Positions 40,912 through 49,806 of a stretch of DNA of 64,000 bases are shown here, piece after piece. The notes under the pieces were generated by a model. It made no database searches. It saw only the letters and a list, made by a program, of their open reading frames with translations, and was not told where the DNA came from. Source of the stretch: an uncultured Lacinutrix sp. (GTDB lineage Bacteria > Bacteroidota > Bacteroidia > Flavobacteriales > Flavobacteriaceae); assembly GCF_947500605.1 (NCBI RefSeq), contig NZ_CANMSJ010000008.1, positions 106,835 through 170,834 on the forward strand, given 5' to 3'. The translations under genes and the position numbers were made by a program. Numbering within the stretch: position 1 is the first letter of the stretch; every line of letters begins with the position of its first letter.

Positions 40912-41628
40912 ATGAACGACTCTTACGGAAAACTATATCTTATTCCAACAACTTTAGGCGACACAGATCCTCTAAACGTTTTACCAATAACAGTAAAAAA
41001 CACAATAGAACAAGTAGATATTTTTATTGTTGAAAACGAAAAGACAGCAAGACGCGATATTAAGAAAATTTGTCCAAGTAAAGAACAGTCGAGTTTAACG
41101 CTCTTTCCTTTAAACAAGTTTACAGATATTAGTGAACTACCAACCTATTTAGATCCCTGTAAAAAAGGTTTAAATGTAGGTTTACTTTCTGAAGCAGGTT
41201 GTCCTGGAGTTGCAGATCCTGGTGCAGATATTGTAAAACTTGCTCATGATAATGACATTAAAGTAGTTCCATTAGTAGGACCATCTTCTATATTAATGGC
41301 AATGATGAGTTCTGGAATGAATGGACAAAGCTTTGCTTTTAATGGCTACTTACCAATAGATAAAAGCGAACGTAAACAGGAAATTAAACGTTTAGAACGT
41401 TTATCGTTTGAACAAAACCAATCTCAATCTTTTATTGAAACACCTTATAGAAACAATAAATTTTTAGAAGACTTATGTAACACTCTAAATGGTAACACAG
41501 ATATTTGTGTGGCTTGCGATATTACACTGCCTACAGAATATATAAAAACAATGTCTGCAAACGATTGGAAAAAAAATAACGTCGACCTTCATAAAAGACC
41601 AACGTTATTTATTATTCATAAAAGCTAA
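40912..41628 (+). CDS. RsmI-like SAM-dependent methyltransferase
   Basis: 238 residues with the tetrapyrrole-methylase fold of RsmI (16S rRNA C1402 2'-O-methyltransferase). Signature regions are KLYLIPTTLGD at the start, LLSEAGCPGVADPGA and VVPLVGPSSILMAMMSSG, with NGYLP and ETPYRN later. It is shorter and more divergent than classical RsmI (about 280 residues), and the usual N-terminal S-x-x-V-G is replaced by KLYLIPTT. Flavobacteria often have both forms, so I call it RsmI-like without a symbol. It ends 14 bases before the convergent muramidase-like gene. Confidence 0.85.
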   Translation: MNDSYGKLYLIPTTLGDTDPLNVLPITVKNTIEQVDIFIVENEKTARRDIKKICPSKEQSSLTLFPLNKFTDISELPTYLDPCKKGLNVGLLSEAGCPGVADPGADIVKLAHDNDIKVVPLVGPSSILMAMMSSGMNGQSFAFNGYLPIDKSERKQEIKRLERLSFEQNQSQSFIETPYRNNKFLEDLCNTLNGNTDICVACDITLPTEYIKTMSANDWKKNNVDLHKRPTLFIIHKS

Positions 41629-41642
41629 ATCAAAATTATTAA

Positions 41643-42323
41643 CTAAGCGTTAATAGAGACCTTTGCTTTTTTATTTGCTTTAATTCTTGACGTATCGTAA
41701 CCTTGAAAACGTTTCATGTAATTTTTAATAGACGTTCCATAGGCATCTTCGAAACCATTAGAACCGTAACTTCTTAAATATTTTTTCACTCCACCTGGAC
41801 CAGCAAGGTGTGCAGCTGCTAATATTCCAGATTCTGTTACTACTATTCCATTAATACGTACTCCAACAAAACGTTTAATATCTCTTCTTAATACCCACTT
41901 ATTACGTTCTGCATTTGCTACAAATGCTTTTTCTTGTAACTCTGGTGTATTTAAAAAGTGTTTAGTGTCATTAATACCAATAAGCTCTAAAGTACTTCTA
42001 CCAAACTGGTATTTTCCTAAATACCCTAAAGTATTAACTCTAAAATAATCGTTTTGAGATTCTTTAAAACCTAACTCTTCTTTAAAACCAGTGAAAGATT
42101 TTCCTAACTCTGGAGAAAAAGCGTTTTTATATCTAAGAGAAGATACACTTACGGTTTCTGCTTCAACTATTGTGTTATCCATATCTGGAGTTTCAATAGT
42201 TTGGTCTTCTAACAAAGCATAATCTTTGTTATTAGAATTACTAGATAGCGACACTACAATTAAAATACATATTGTAAGCACTAAGGGAACTAACTTTGCA
42301 ATACTTTTTTTACTCATAATCAT
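41643..42323 (-). CDS. Membrane-anchored muramidase/transglycosylase-like protein
   Basis: 226 residues. One N-terminal membrane segment (about 10-27) anchors it facing the periplasm. The following domain has SQNDYFRVNTLGYLGKYQFG and AAAHLAGPGGVKKYLRS, a lysozyme-like pattern; a glutamate precedes it in GFKESQNDY and could be catalytic. The presence of the mltG-dapF cell-wall cluster next to it supports a peptidoglycan role. The exact family (SLT, phage-type muramidase) is not certain. A full -7 element TACATTTG (minus strand, 42378-42385) lies about 55 bases upstream. Confidence 0.7.
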   Translation of the reverse strand: MIMSKKSIAKLVPLVLTICILIVVSLSSNSNNKDYALLEDQTIETPDMDNTIVEAETVSVSSLRYKNAFSPELGKSFTGFKEELGFKESQNDYFRVNTLGYLGKYQFGRSTLELIGINDTKHFLNTPELQEKAFVANAERNKWVLRRDIKRFVGVRINGIVVTESGILAAAHLAGPGGVKKYLRSYGSNGFEDAYGTSIKNYMKRFQGYDTSRIKANKKAKVSINA

Positions 42324-42377
42324 TTTGATTTCTTAAAAACAGCTATTAAACAAATAGCGTGCCTAAAATTTCGAGTG

Positions 42378-42385
42378 CAAATGTA
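42378..42385 (-). promoter_or_regulatory. Probable -7 promoter element of the muramidase-like gene
   Basis: CAAATGTA on + is TACATTTG on the minus strand, a full TAnnTTTG match, 55 bases before the start. A weak TTTC lies about 19 bases further upstream instead of TTTG. It separates this gene from the DUF2279 gene, whose stop is at 42428. Confidence 0.5.
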
Positions 42386-42427
42386 CAACCTTTTTTTTAA
42401 TACTGAAAATCAAACGATTAACACCGT

Positions 42428-43333
42428 TTAGAAGTAGACAGAGTGGAACTTTACACCACTTTTGCCATTAAATTCTACAGTAGGAAATGGCACCTTAATA
42501 CTGTTAAAAACGCTAAAAATTGATTTTAAGAGCTCAGAGTCCGTTTTTATCTTTGTTAAATCCATATCTAAGCTTAAATAAAATTGGCGCTGTCTATTTT
42601 GTTTAACCAACATATTATCAACAATAAGACCCTCATTTCCAGACAACATACCTTCTCCTCCATAACCAACAGCAACATTTAACCATTTTGGTATTTTACT
42701 GTTTTTAAAAAAGGAATGTACGTTAGCTGACAGCCAATATGTTTGTCCGTTATAATCTTTTAAGGCTTCTTCTAGCAAGCCATTACCTAGTTTATCTGGC
42801 CTTTGTGCAGCGTATTGAGTGCGATGAAAAGAATATTTCATGACAATACGTTGTTCTTCCCAAAGTAATTCTTGACCAATATATAAACCTGCACCTGCCG
42901 TATTTGCAGTAAAATCGCCCCAACTAAATCCCCATTCACTAGAAAAACCATCTAAAACCTCAACAGCAGTAAGAAACGAGAAACCTAATGTTGCTCCATA
43001 TAACAATTGTTTTTTTTGGCTTACACCACTCCAACGTAGAGTTTGAGCTCCAAACTTACCTAACTGATACGATGAGAACACATGACCAAATTTATCCATC
43101 TGTAGCCATTCATTATTATCATCTATGGTATGAAACTTTGAACGCTCGTAATCTGCATACCACAACTGATTTAAACCCAAAAGCGTTAAACCACCAATTG
43201 CAGCTTCTGAAATAACAACTACATTTCTTCTTTTGGTATTTAAAGTATCGCTAGGTTTAAAGAAGTTATTATGCTGCGCAAACAAAGATAGTGAGGCGTG
43301 GAAAAAAAACAGATATAGTAGAAACCGCTTCAC
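42428..43333 (-). CDS. DUF2279 family protein
   Basis: 301 residues with a signal peptide (1-19, ending SLFAQ). The body contains KFHTIDDNNEWLQMDKFGHVF, matching DUF2279 (YfiM-like, where the conserved D-K-x-x-H stretch is diagnostic), and a membrane-interacting GATLGFSFLTAVEVLDGFSSEWGFS. The end is a beta-rich segment. It is probably outer-membrane associated; function unknown. It starts 3 bases before the mltG stop, so it belongs to the dapF-GNAT-mltG operon. Confidence 0.8.
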   Translation of the reverse strand: MKRFLLYLFFFHASLSLFAQHNNFFKPSDTLNTKRRNVVVISEAAIGGLTLLGLNQLWYADYERSKFHTIDDNNEWLQMDKFGHVFSSYQLGKFGAQTLRWSGVSQKKQLLYGATLGFSFLTAVEVLDGFSSEWGFSWGDFTANTAGAGLYIGQELLWEEQRIVMKYSFHRTQYAAQRPDKLGNGLLEEALKDYNGQTYWLSANVHSFFKNSKIPKWLNVAVGYGGEGMLSGNEGLIVDNMLVKQNRQRQFYLSLDMDLTKIKTDSELLKSIFSVFNSIKVPFPTVEFNGKSGVKFHSVYF

Positions 43334-43335
43334 GC

Positions 43336-44379
43336 TTACCTATTAACACCTTGTTTATTTATCCAACGCACATACTCTTGCCTATTAGCATTATGTTGCG
43401 ATAATGTTTTAGCAAACTTATGATAACCAAAGTTTTTTACGTTAGCAACAAAGTAATAGTAATTGTGCTTTTCTTCATTTAAAACAGCATCTATTGCAGA
43501 AACATCTGGCATAAAAATAGGTCCTGGTGGTATGCCTCCATATTTGTAAGTATTGTATTTAGAATCGGTTTCTAAATCCTTATAAAGAACACGTTTTATA
43601 ACTCGATTAAAATCTCCAGACTCCTTTTTAACAGCATAAATAACTGTTGGATCTGCTTGTAGCGGCATCCCTTTTCTAATTCTATTTAAGTATACTCCTG
43701 CTACTCTTGGACGCTCGTCTACCTTTGCTGTTTCTTTATGTACAATGGCTGCAAGTGCAATAACATCGATTGGAGATAAGTTTAGTTTTTCTGCTTTAGC
43801 TAATCGGCTTTTATTCCAAAAACGATTGTATTCTTTTAGCATTTTGTCTCTAAAACCATTAGCCGAAGTATTCCAGTACACCTCATAACTATTAGGAATA
43901 TACATTGCTAAAGCTGTTTCTTTTGAAAATCCGTTTTTATTTAAAAACTCAGGATTCATCATAGATTTTAATAAACTTAAACTGTCTGCTTCTATTTGAA
44001 AAGCAATACGTCCTGCTAAATCTTCTATACGTTCTTGGTTATTAAATGCTATTTTTAAAGGTATATTTTTACTTCTAATAGAGTTAATAATATCATTATT
44101 ACTCATATCCTTTTTTATAACAAAACGACCAGCTTTAATATTTGTACTATATTTTTTTTGATCGGCAAGCGCATCAAACTTATCGATATCCTTTAATAAA
44201 GGTACTAGTTGTTCTCTTACATCTGCATATTTAGCATTTGTAGGCACATAAATATAAGCCTCTTCATTATTAAAAGCGGTATTTGGTTTTAACATTGCTC
44301 CATATATATAGTAAGCAAAGTAAGCTGCAACTGCTAAACCGATGATAGCAATTGCTACAAGTATTTTTTTAATGTACAT
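43336..44379 (-). CDS. mltG: Endolytic transglycosylase MltG
   Basis: 347 residues, normal length. One N-terminal membrane helix (about 5-25), then a LysM-like subdomain and the YceG domain. The catalytic glutamate is E216 in AAIVHKETAK; AGVYLNRIRKGMPLQADPT and the C-terminal GGIPPGPIFMPD are family signatures. It cleaves nascent glycan strands in the periplasm and is thought to set glycan chain length. It overlaps the GNAT gene by 11 bases and the DUF2279 gene follows 2 bases later. Confidence 0.95.
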   Translation of the reverse strand: MYIKKILVAIAIIGLAVAAYFAYYIYGAMLKPNTAFNNEEAYIYVPTNAKYADVREQLVPLLKDIDKFDALADQKKYSTNIKAGRFVIKKDMSNNDIINSIRSKNIPLKIAFNNQERIEDLAGRIAFQIEADSLSLLKSMMNPEFLNKNGFSKETALAMYIPNSYEVYWNTSANGFRDKMLKEYNRFWNKSRLAKAEKLNLSPIDVIALAAIVHKETAKVDERPRVAGVYLNRIRKGMPLQADPTVIYAVKKESGDFNRVIKRVLYKDLETDSKYNTYKYGGIPPGPIFMPDVSAIDAVLNEEKHNYYYFVANVKNFGYHKFAKTLSQHNANRQEYVRWINKQGVNR

Positions 44380-44899
44380 TATTAATAAGTTGGTATGAGT
44401 ATTCGTTAGTATATTTTCCGTTTTGGAAGTTCCAATCTTTTTTTAGTCCTATTCTTTTGAAACCTTGATTTTCGAAAAGCTTGATACTAGCTTCATTGGT
44501 TTCAGAAATATTACAATATAATTGATGCAAATCTAAATGTAAAAAACAATAGCTAGATAATAATGCTAATGCTTCTTTACCGTATCCCTTTCCTCTATTT
44601 TCAGTATTATAAATTAAAATACCTATTCCTGCTCTACGATTTTTAATATCGAAATCGAACACATCTATTAAGCCAATGGCAGTGTTATTATAATCCGTAA
44701 TCATTAAACGTAATTGTTTAACCTCGTAGATGTCTTTATGTGAATGTTCTAAATATTCTTTAATTAAAAAGCGAGAATAAGGTGTTACTGTACTACTAAG
44801 TTCCCAAATAGATTCGTCGTTTTCAATAGTATGAATAAACTCTAAATCTTCTGGTTCTAAAGCGCGTAAATATATTTGTTCGCCTTTTAATGTTACCAT
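44369..44899 (-). CDS. GNAT family N-acetyltransferase, RimJ/RimL-like
   Basis: 176 residues. It starts with the RimJ-type LKGEQIYLRALEPEDLEFI, has motif A ENRGKGYGKEALALLSSYCF (acetyl-CoA binding) and ends with NEASIKLFENQGFKRIGLKK. N-terminal alanine or other amine acetylation is possible for this subgroup; the acceptor is not known. It is sandwiched in the dapF-mltG operon with overlaps on both sides (7 bases with dapF, 11 with mltG), a common Flavobacteria order. Confidence 0.9.
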   Translation of the reverse strand: MVTLKGEQIYLRALEPEDLEFIHTIENDESIWELSSTVTPYSRFLIKEYLEHSHKDIYEVKQLRLMITDYNNTAIGLIDVFDFDIKNRRAGIGILIYNTENRGKGYGKEALALLSSYCFLHLDLHQLYCNISETNEASIKLFENQGFKRIGLKKDWNFQNGKYTNEYSYQLINNVH

Positions 44900-45672
44900 G
44901 ACATTTCGCCTTTAAAAACTAAAGTTGCTGGGCCTTGAAGCCAGATATTATTATAACCATTTTCTGCTTTATTAAAAGAAATTTTTAATGTTCCTCCTTC
45001 TACATTTAAAGTTACTTCTTCTGCATTTGTATTTCCTGCTTTGTGCATTGCTAATGCTACTGCAGTAACTCCTGTTCCGCAAGATAAAGTTTCGTCTTCC
45101 ACTCCTCTTTCGTAGGTTCTAACAGCAAATGTTTTATTATCTACTTGTTCTACAAAATTAACGTTGGTACCCTCTTGATTATAAGGAGCGCCGTAACGTA
45201 TTTTTGAGCCTTCTGTTTTAACATTAAATTCCTTAATATTATCTACTAAAGCAACGTGATGTGGAGAACCTGTATTTAAAAAGGTATGTTTATCGAAAAC
45301 TTCAATAGTATCAACATCTTGCATTTTAAGCTTTACAAATCCGTTCTCAATGGTTGCTTCATGTAAACCATCAATAGCATTAAATGTTGTCTCTTTATCT
45401 ATAATGTTTAGCATTTCCGCGAAAGCGACAATACAACGTCCTCCATTTCCACACATGGTACTTTGGTTTCCATCTGCATTAAAATACACCATTTTAAAGT
45501 CTGTATCTGGATCGTTTTCTAATAATATTAATCCGTCTGCTCCTACTCCAAAACGTCTATCGCATAAATGTGCAATGAGCTTAGTATTATTCTTGTTAAA
45601 AAGTTCTTGTCTATTATCAACAAAAACGAAGTCGTTTCCGGTGCCTTGGTATTTATAAAAAGTATGTGTCAT
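44893..45672 (-). CDS. dapF: Diaminopimelate epimerase DapF
   Basis: 259 residues, slightly short but complete. It converts LL- to meso-diaminopimelate for peptidoglycan and lysine. The two catalytic cysteines are C74 in MCGNGGRC and C198 in SCGTGVTA, with the two pseudo-symmetric halves evident. YKYQGTGNDFV starts the protein. It leads the operon dapF-GNAT-mltG-DUF2279, linking precursor supply and wall remodelling. It contains a copy of the repeated TTTCCGCGAAAGCGA motif at 45414-45428. Confidence 0.96.
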   Translation of the reverse strand: MTHTFYKYQGTGNDFVFVDNRQELFNKNNTKLIAHLCDRRFGVGADGLILLENDPDTDFKMVYFNADGNQSTMCGNGGRCIVAFAEMLNIIDKETTFNAIDGLHEATIENGFVKLKMQDVDTIEVFDKHTFLNTGSPHHVALVDNIKEFNVKTEGSKIRYGAPYNQEGTNVNFVEQVDNKTFAVRTYERGVEDETLSCGTGVTAVALAMHKAGNTNAEEVTLNVEGGTLKISFNKAENGYNNIWLQGPATLVFKGEMSW

Positions 45673-45691
45673 TAAGTAGTATTTACTACGA

Positions 45692-45699
45692 CAAATATA
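45692..45699 (-). promoter_or_regulatory. Probable -7 promoter element of the dapF operon
   Basis: CAAATATA on + is TATATTTG on the minus strand, a full TAnnTTTG match, 19 bases before the dapF ATG (45670-45672). No TTTG at 19-base spacing upstream. It is the only candidate in the 190-base gap to the Deg protease gene. Confidence 0.5.
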
Positions 45700-45862
45700 G
45701 TGTATTGAAAATTTATTTGTGTTGTTAATGTCTCGTTAAAGTTGATTTTACCAAGCAATAAAAATTTTAATTTTATAGTTATACTTTAAATCCTTAACTA
45801 GAATTTCCTTTTTAGTCTAAGTATAAATCTAGCCTAAACAAGGAAAAATAAAACAATTTTAA

Positions 45863-47275
45863 ATGAAAAAAATAGCAACGCTGGTTTTAGTCTCTATTTT
45901 AGGAGGAGCAATTACTCTAGGAGCATACAAAACCTTTCTTGAAAAAGAAGAACAAACAATTGTACAAACAGAACAAGTAACTCAGCCAACATTTCAGCCT
46001 GTAAATTACACAGCATCTAATACAAATTTAGCTGCAATAGAAGGCATCGATTTTACAACTGCAGCCGAAAAAACTTTAGATGCCGTAGTACACGTAAAAA
46101 GTGTTACTATTACTACTGCTCAACCTTCTATGCGAGATTTAATGTTAGGTCGTTTGCAAAAACGTGAGCAGCTTGGGACAGGTAGTGGTGTTATAATTTC
46201 GCCAGACGGTTACATTATTACTAATAATCATGTTATTGTTGCATCTAAAAAACTTAGTGTTACACTTAATGATAACAGAACTTTAGAAGCTACTATAATA
46301 GGTACAGACCCAAAAACTGATATCGCATTATTAAAAATTGAAAGTGACGAAGCTTTACCATACACAACCTTTGGAGATAGTGATACTGCAAAAATTGGCG
46401 AGTGGGTTTTAGCTGTTGGTAATCCTTTTAATTTAACTTCTACAGTTACTGCTGGAATTATTAGTGCTAAATCTAGAGATTTGTCTGGAGATAGTCATCA
46501 ATCTTTTATACAAACCGATGCAGCCGTAAATCCTGGTAACTCTGGTGGCGCTTTAGTAAATACTAAAGGAGAACTTATTGGTATTAATACTGCCATTACA
46601 TCGCAAACGGGATCTTACATTGGGTATTCATTTGCTGTACCAAGTAATATTGCAAAGAAAGTAATACAAGATATTATGGAATTTGGTAATGTGCAAAATG
46701 GTATTTTAGGTGTAACTGGAGGTTCTTTAAATAGTTATTATGCCGAAAAACTAAGTCTAAATGAAACAGAAGGTTTTTATATAGATGAAGTTATAGAAGA
46801 TTCTGGAGCAGAAAAAGCAAATCTTAAAAGTGGTGATATTATTAAAAAAATTGATAATGTTGAAATAACAAAACTATCAGATTTACGCGGTTACCTAGAT
46901 ACAAAAAGACCTAACGATGTTATAACTGTGTATTATTTAAGAAATGGTGCACAACAACAAACGCAAGTTACTCTACTAAAAAGTAATACGTATGTTTTAC
47001 CACATGTGGGCATAATAAAAAATGCTAAACCTAAAGATTTAAGACAATACAAGGTTAAGAATGGTGTTAAAATAACTGAAATAAATGGCGGATATGCTCA
47101 ACATTTTTCGAGAGAAGGCATTAAGAGTGGTGATATAATAACTAATATTAATGGTGTAAAAGTAAACTCTATTGAAGATGTACAAGAGATAGTTAAAAAC
47201 AGAGATTTAAACCAGCCTTTAAGTATAGAATTAGTAAATTCTAGCGGACAAACATTTAGGTACGGCTTAAGGTAA
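45863..47275 (+). CDS. Deg/HtrA family serine protease with two PDZ domains
   Basis: 470 residues. An N-terminal membrane segment (about 5-22) may be a signal or anchor. The trypsin-like domain has the catalytic triad H123 (TNNHVI), D153 (KTDIALLKI) and S227 (GNSGGALV). Two PDZ domains follow (about 285-365 and 375-470, with GFYIDEVIEDSGAEKANLKSG and GVKITEINGGYAQHF). It is a periplasmic quality-control protease or chaperone of the DegP/DegQ type. The linker after the signal is unusually rich in Q, T and V. A strong terminator follows. Confidence 0.94.
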   Translation: MKKIATLVLVSILGGAITLGAYKTFLEKEEQTIVQTEQVTQPTFQPVNYTASNTNLAAIEGIDFTTAAEKTLDAVVHVKSVTITTAQPSMRDLMLGRLQKREQLGTGSGVIISPDGYIITNNHVIVASKKLSVTLNDNRTLEATIIGTDPKTDIALLKIESDEALPYTTFGDSDTAKIGEWVLAVGNPFNLTSTVTAGIISAKSRDLSGDSHQSFIQTDAAVNPGNSGGALVNTKGELIGINTAITSQTGSYIGYSFAVPSNIAKKVIQDIMEFGNVQNGILGVTGGSLNSYYAEKLSLNETEGFYIDEVIEDSGAEKANLKSGDIIKKIDNVEITKLSDLRGYLDTKRPNDVITVYYLRNGAQQQTQVTLLKSNTYVLPHVGIIKNAKPKDLRQYKVKNGVKITEINGGYAQHFSREGIKSGDIITNINGVKVNSIEDVQEIVKNRDLNQPLSIELVNSSGQTFRYGLR

Positions 47276-47300
47276 TACCTATTAAATATATAAAAACACA

Positions 47301-47330
47301 AAAGCACTTTAGTACATTCTAAAGTGCTTT
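47301..47330 (+). terminator. Terminator of the Deg protease gene
   Basis: A perfect 12-base stem (AAAGCACTTTAG at 47301-47312, complement at 47319-47330) with a 6-base loop TACATT and a following T-run. It lies about 26 bases after the stop. Confidence 0.9.
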
Positions 47331-47373
47331 TATTTTTTTATTAAAAATCCTTTACGAAAACGTTTGAATTCAA

Positions 47374-47381
47374 TACTTTTG
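47374..47381 (+). promoter_or_regulatory. Probable -7 promoter element of the GAPDH gene
   Basis: TACTTTTG, a full TAnnTTTG match, 58 bases before the GAPDH ATG and just after the preceding terminator. A nearby TTTG (47363-47366) is too close to be the -33 box. Confidence 0.5.
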
Positions 47382-47439
47382 CAAAATAAAAATCAGGAAG
47401 ACTGATAGTAATTTAACAACACACTAAACACTTAAACAA

Positions 47440-48888
47440 ATGCCTGTTAAAGAAACCTACGAAAACGAATTAGCATACCAAGCAGACAGACGTCGTGCAA
47501 CAGTAGAATTTATTAAAATTGTTAGCGACCTTTGGTACGATAGCTCTATAGAATTGGTTCTTTTTAGAAACCAATTAATAGACCGAAACGTAAGTCAGAT
47601 TTTAAACCTACACGAATATGCAGGTGAATTTGTACAAAAGCCAATTTCAATTTTCGATTCTGTTGAAATAGCACAAGCTATTAAAACTTTAGATTTTCCA
47701 CCTGCGAAATTAGACATCGGTAAATTAACTTACGAGTTTCATTTAGAAGACCAAAAACATACAAACGCAATTGCTTTTGTGTCTAGCAAATTAAAAGGTG
47801 CAGAACAATCTGAAGACATTACACCTAAAGACGTAGTACTTTACGGTTTTGGACGTATTGGTCGTTTAGTTGCTCGCGAATTAATGACTAAAACAGGAAA
47901 AGGTAGCCAATTACGTTTGCGTGCTATTGTAACGCGTGGTAAAAACGATATTACTGTTCTAGAAAAAAGAGCCTCTTTATTACGTAACGATTCTGTTCAT
48001 GGAGATTTCTCTGGAACGGTTTCTGTAGATTTAGAAAACGAGTCTTTAATTATTAATGGTACAACGGTTCGTATCATTTCGGCAAATCAACCAGAAGATA
48101 TAGACTACACAAAATATGGTATTAATAATGCTTTAATTATTGATAACACAGGTGTATTTAGAGACAAAGAAGCCTTAACACGTTTAAAAAATTCTCCAGG
48201 TGCAGATAAAGTTTTATTAACTGCTCCAGGAAAAGGAATTCCTAATATTGTACATGGTGTAAACCACCTAGAAAACAATCCAGACGAAATAGATATTTTC
48301 TCTGCTGCTTCTTGTACAACAAATGCTATTACTCCTATTTTAAAAGCTGTCGAAGATACTTTTGGAGTAAAAAGTGGTCACTTAGAGACTATTCACGCCT
48401 ATACTAACGATCAAAACTTAGTAGATAATTTCCATAGCAAATACAGACGTGGTCGTGCTGCAGCATTAAACATGGTAATTACAGAAACTGGTGCAGGTGC
48501 AGCTGTTTCTAAAGCTTTACCAAGTTTTGAAGGTAAATTAACATCTAATGCTATTAGAGTTCCTGTTCCTAATGGATCTTTAGCAATATTAAACTTAGAG
48601 TTAAAATCTAAAGCAAGTGTAGATAGTATGAATGCTACATTAAAAAAATACGCTTTAGAAGGTGATTTAGTAGAACAAATTAAATACGAAATGAGCGACG
48701 AACTAGTATCTAGCGATATTGTTGGTAGCTCTGCTCCTTCTATTTACGATAGTAAAGCAACTATTGTTAGAAAAGACGGTAAAAATGCAATACTATATGT
48801 TTGGTACGATAACGAATATGGTTACAGCCATCAAGTTATACGTTTAGCCAAGCATATTGCAAAAGTGAGACGTTATACTTATTATTAA
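47440..48888 (+). CDS. Glyceraldehyde-3-phosphate dehydrogenase, long form
   Basis: 482 residues, about 130 longer than classical GAPDH. The extra N-terminal domain (1-130) is helical and resembles nothing I can name. The NAD(P)-binding GFGRIGR is at 136-142 and the catalytic cysteine is C292 in AASCTTNAITP, with H319 in IHAYTNDQ; the WYDNEYGYS ending is canonical. This long form is common in Bacteroidota beside a short GAPDH elsewhere, so a gluconeogenic or specialised role is possible, but not shown here. It has its own promoter element and terminator. Confidence 0.93.
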   Translation: MPVKETYENELAYQADRRRATVEFIKIVSDLWYDSSIELVLFRNQLIDRNVSQILNLHEYAGEFVQKPISIFDSVEIAQAIKTLDFPPAKLDIGKLTYEFHLEDQKHTNAIAFVSSKLKGAEQSEDITPKDVVLYGFGRIGRLVARELMTKTGKGSQLRLRAIVTRGKNDITVLEKRASLLRNDSVHGDFSGTVSVDLENESLIINGTTVRIISANQPEDIDYTKYGINNALIIDNTGVFRDKEALTRLKNSPGADKVLLTAPGKGIPNIVHGVNHLENNPDEIDIFSAASCTTNAITPILKAVEDTFGVKSGHLETIHAYTNDQNLVDNFHSKYRRGRAAALNMVITETGAGAAVSKALPSFEGKLTSNAIRVPVPNGSLAILNLELKSKASVDSMNATLKKYALEGDLVEQIKYEMSDELVSSDIVGSSAPSIYDSKATIVRKDGKNAILYVWYDNEYGYSHQVIRLAKHIAKVRRYTYY

Positions 48889-48935
48889 TAAGTATTAATT
48901 TAATAGTCCAAACACGCTATTACAAACGTATATAT

Positions 48936-48962
48936 AAAAGCTTCACAAAATGTGAGGCTTTT
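48936..48962 (+). terminator. GAPDH terminator
   Basis: The stem AAAAGCTTCACA (48936-48947) pairs with TGTGAGGCTTTT (48951-48962, one G-T wobble) around a 3-base loop, ending in TTTT. It lies 48 bases after the stop. Confidence 0.82.
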
Positions 48963-49031
48963 GTAGTATTATACAATTAAACTGAACAATATTTTTTACT
49001 TTCGCAGCAAGAAATAATCAACATTATAAAA

Positions 49032-49661
49032 ATGAATTTTACTAAAGTTACTTTACTTCTATTATTAGCCTTTTTTTCAATACAAATTCATGCGCAAACC
49101 GAAACTGAGGATGCAGATGATAAACTGTCTTTAGATAGTGGCTCGATAGAAAGTCAGTTCGACTATTTAACCAAAAAATCTAATGGTTGGAAAGACCAAC
49201 GCGGACAACGTTACGAAGTAATTAGAATACAGTGGATAGAAAAAATTAAGGCAAACACCTTAGATTCGTTAAAAGCAGTACACAAAACGCTAAACGATAC
49301 TAAAGCAGTTGTATTAAAGCAAAATGATGAGATTTCTAAACTAAAAACAAGTTTATCTTCTACTCAAGGTACATTAGACCAAACAAACACCGAAAAAGAC
49401 AGTATGTCTCTATTTGGAATACAAATGAGTAAAGGCGGTTATAATGGCTTAATGTGGTCTATTATTGGTGGTTTATTAGCATTAGCTTTATTCTTTATGT
49501 ATCGCTTTAAAAACAGTAACGCTACAACTAAAGAAGCCAAAAAATCTTTAACAGAAACGGAAGAAGAATTTGAAGAGCACAGACGTATTGCCTTAGAACG
49601 CGAACAAAAAGTACGTAGACAATTACAAGACGAAATAAATAAGCATAAAAACTCTAACTAG
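49032..49661 (+). CDS. Secreted, membrane-anchored coiled-coil protein (often misannotated as a tRNA methyltransferase)
   Basis: 209 residues. A signal peptide (1-21, ending IHAQ), a polar region, a coiled coil of about 40 residues (DSLKAVHKTLNDTK to LDQTNTEKDS), one membrane helix (about 139-157) and a second, highly charged coiled coil (about 168-205). It shows no SPOUT methyltransferase motif. Similar Flavobacteria proteins carry the name tRNA (guanine-N1)-methyltransferase in databases, probably by transfer error; the true trmD is at 52346-53023. Function unknown. Confidence 0.75.
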   Translation: MNFTKVTLLLLLAFFSIQIHAQTETEDADDKLSLDSGSIESQFDYLTKKSNGWKDQRGQRYEVIRIQWIEKIKANTLDSLKAVHKTLNDTKAVVLKQNDEISKLKTSLSSTQGTLDQTNTEKDSMSLFGIQMSKGGYNGLMWSIIGGLLALALFFMYRFKNSNATTKEAKKSLTETEEEFEEHRRIALEREQKVRRQLQDEINKHKNSN

Positions 49662-49710
49662 TCTAAAAGTTAACTTTACACTTATTAAAGTTTAAAATGT
49701 AATAAATATA

Positions 49711-49736
49711 AAATCTGTAACTTCGGCTGCAGATTT
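49711..49736 (+). terminator. Terminator with a UUCG tetraloop
   Basis: The stem AAATCTGTAAC (49711-49721) pairs with GCTGCAGATTT (49726-49736), with one G-T wobble and one A-C mismatch near the loop. The loop TTCG would be an extra-stable UUCG tetraloop in RNA. An 8-base T-run follows. It ends the coiled-coil gene. Confidence 0.82.
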
Positions 49737-49806
49737 TTTTTGTTTTAAAATGAAACCATTCCTCAACAACATCAACTTTCTTCTTTTAAATAATACTTTC
49801 TAAACA

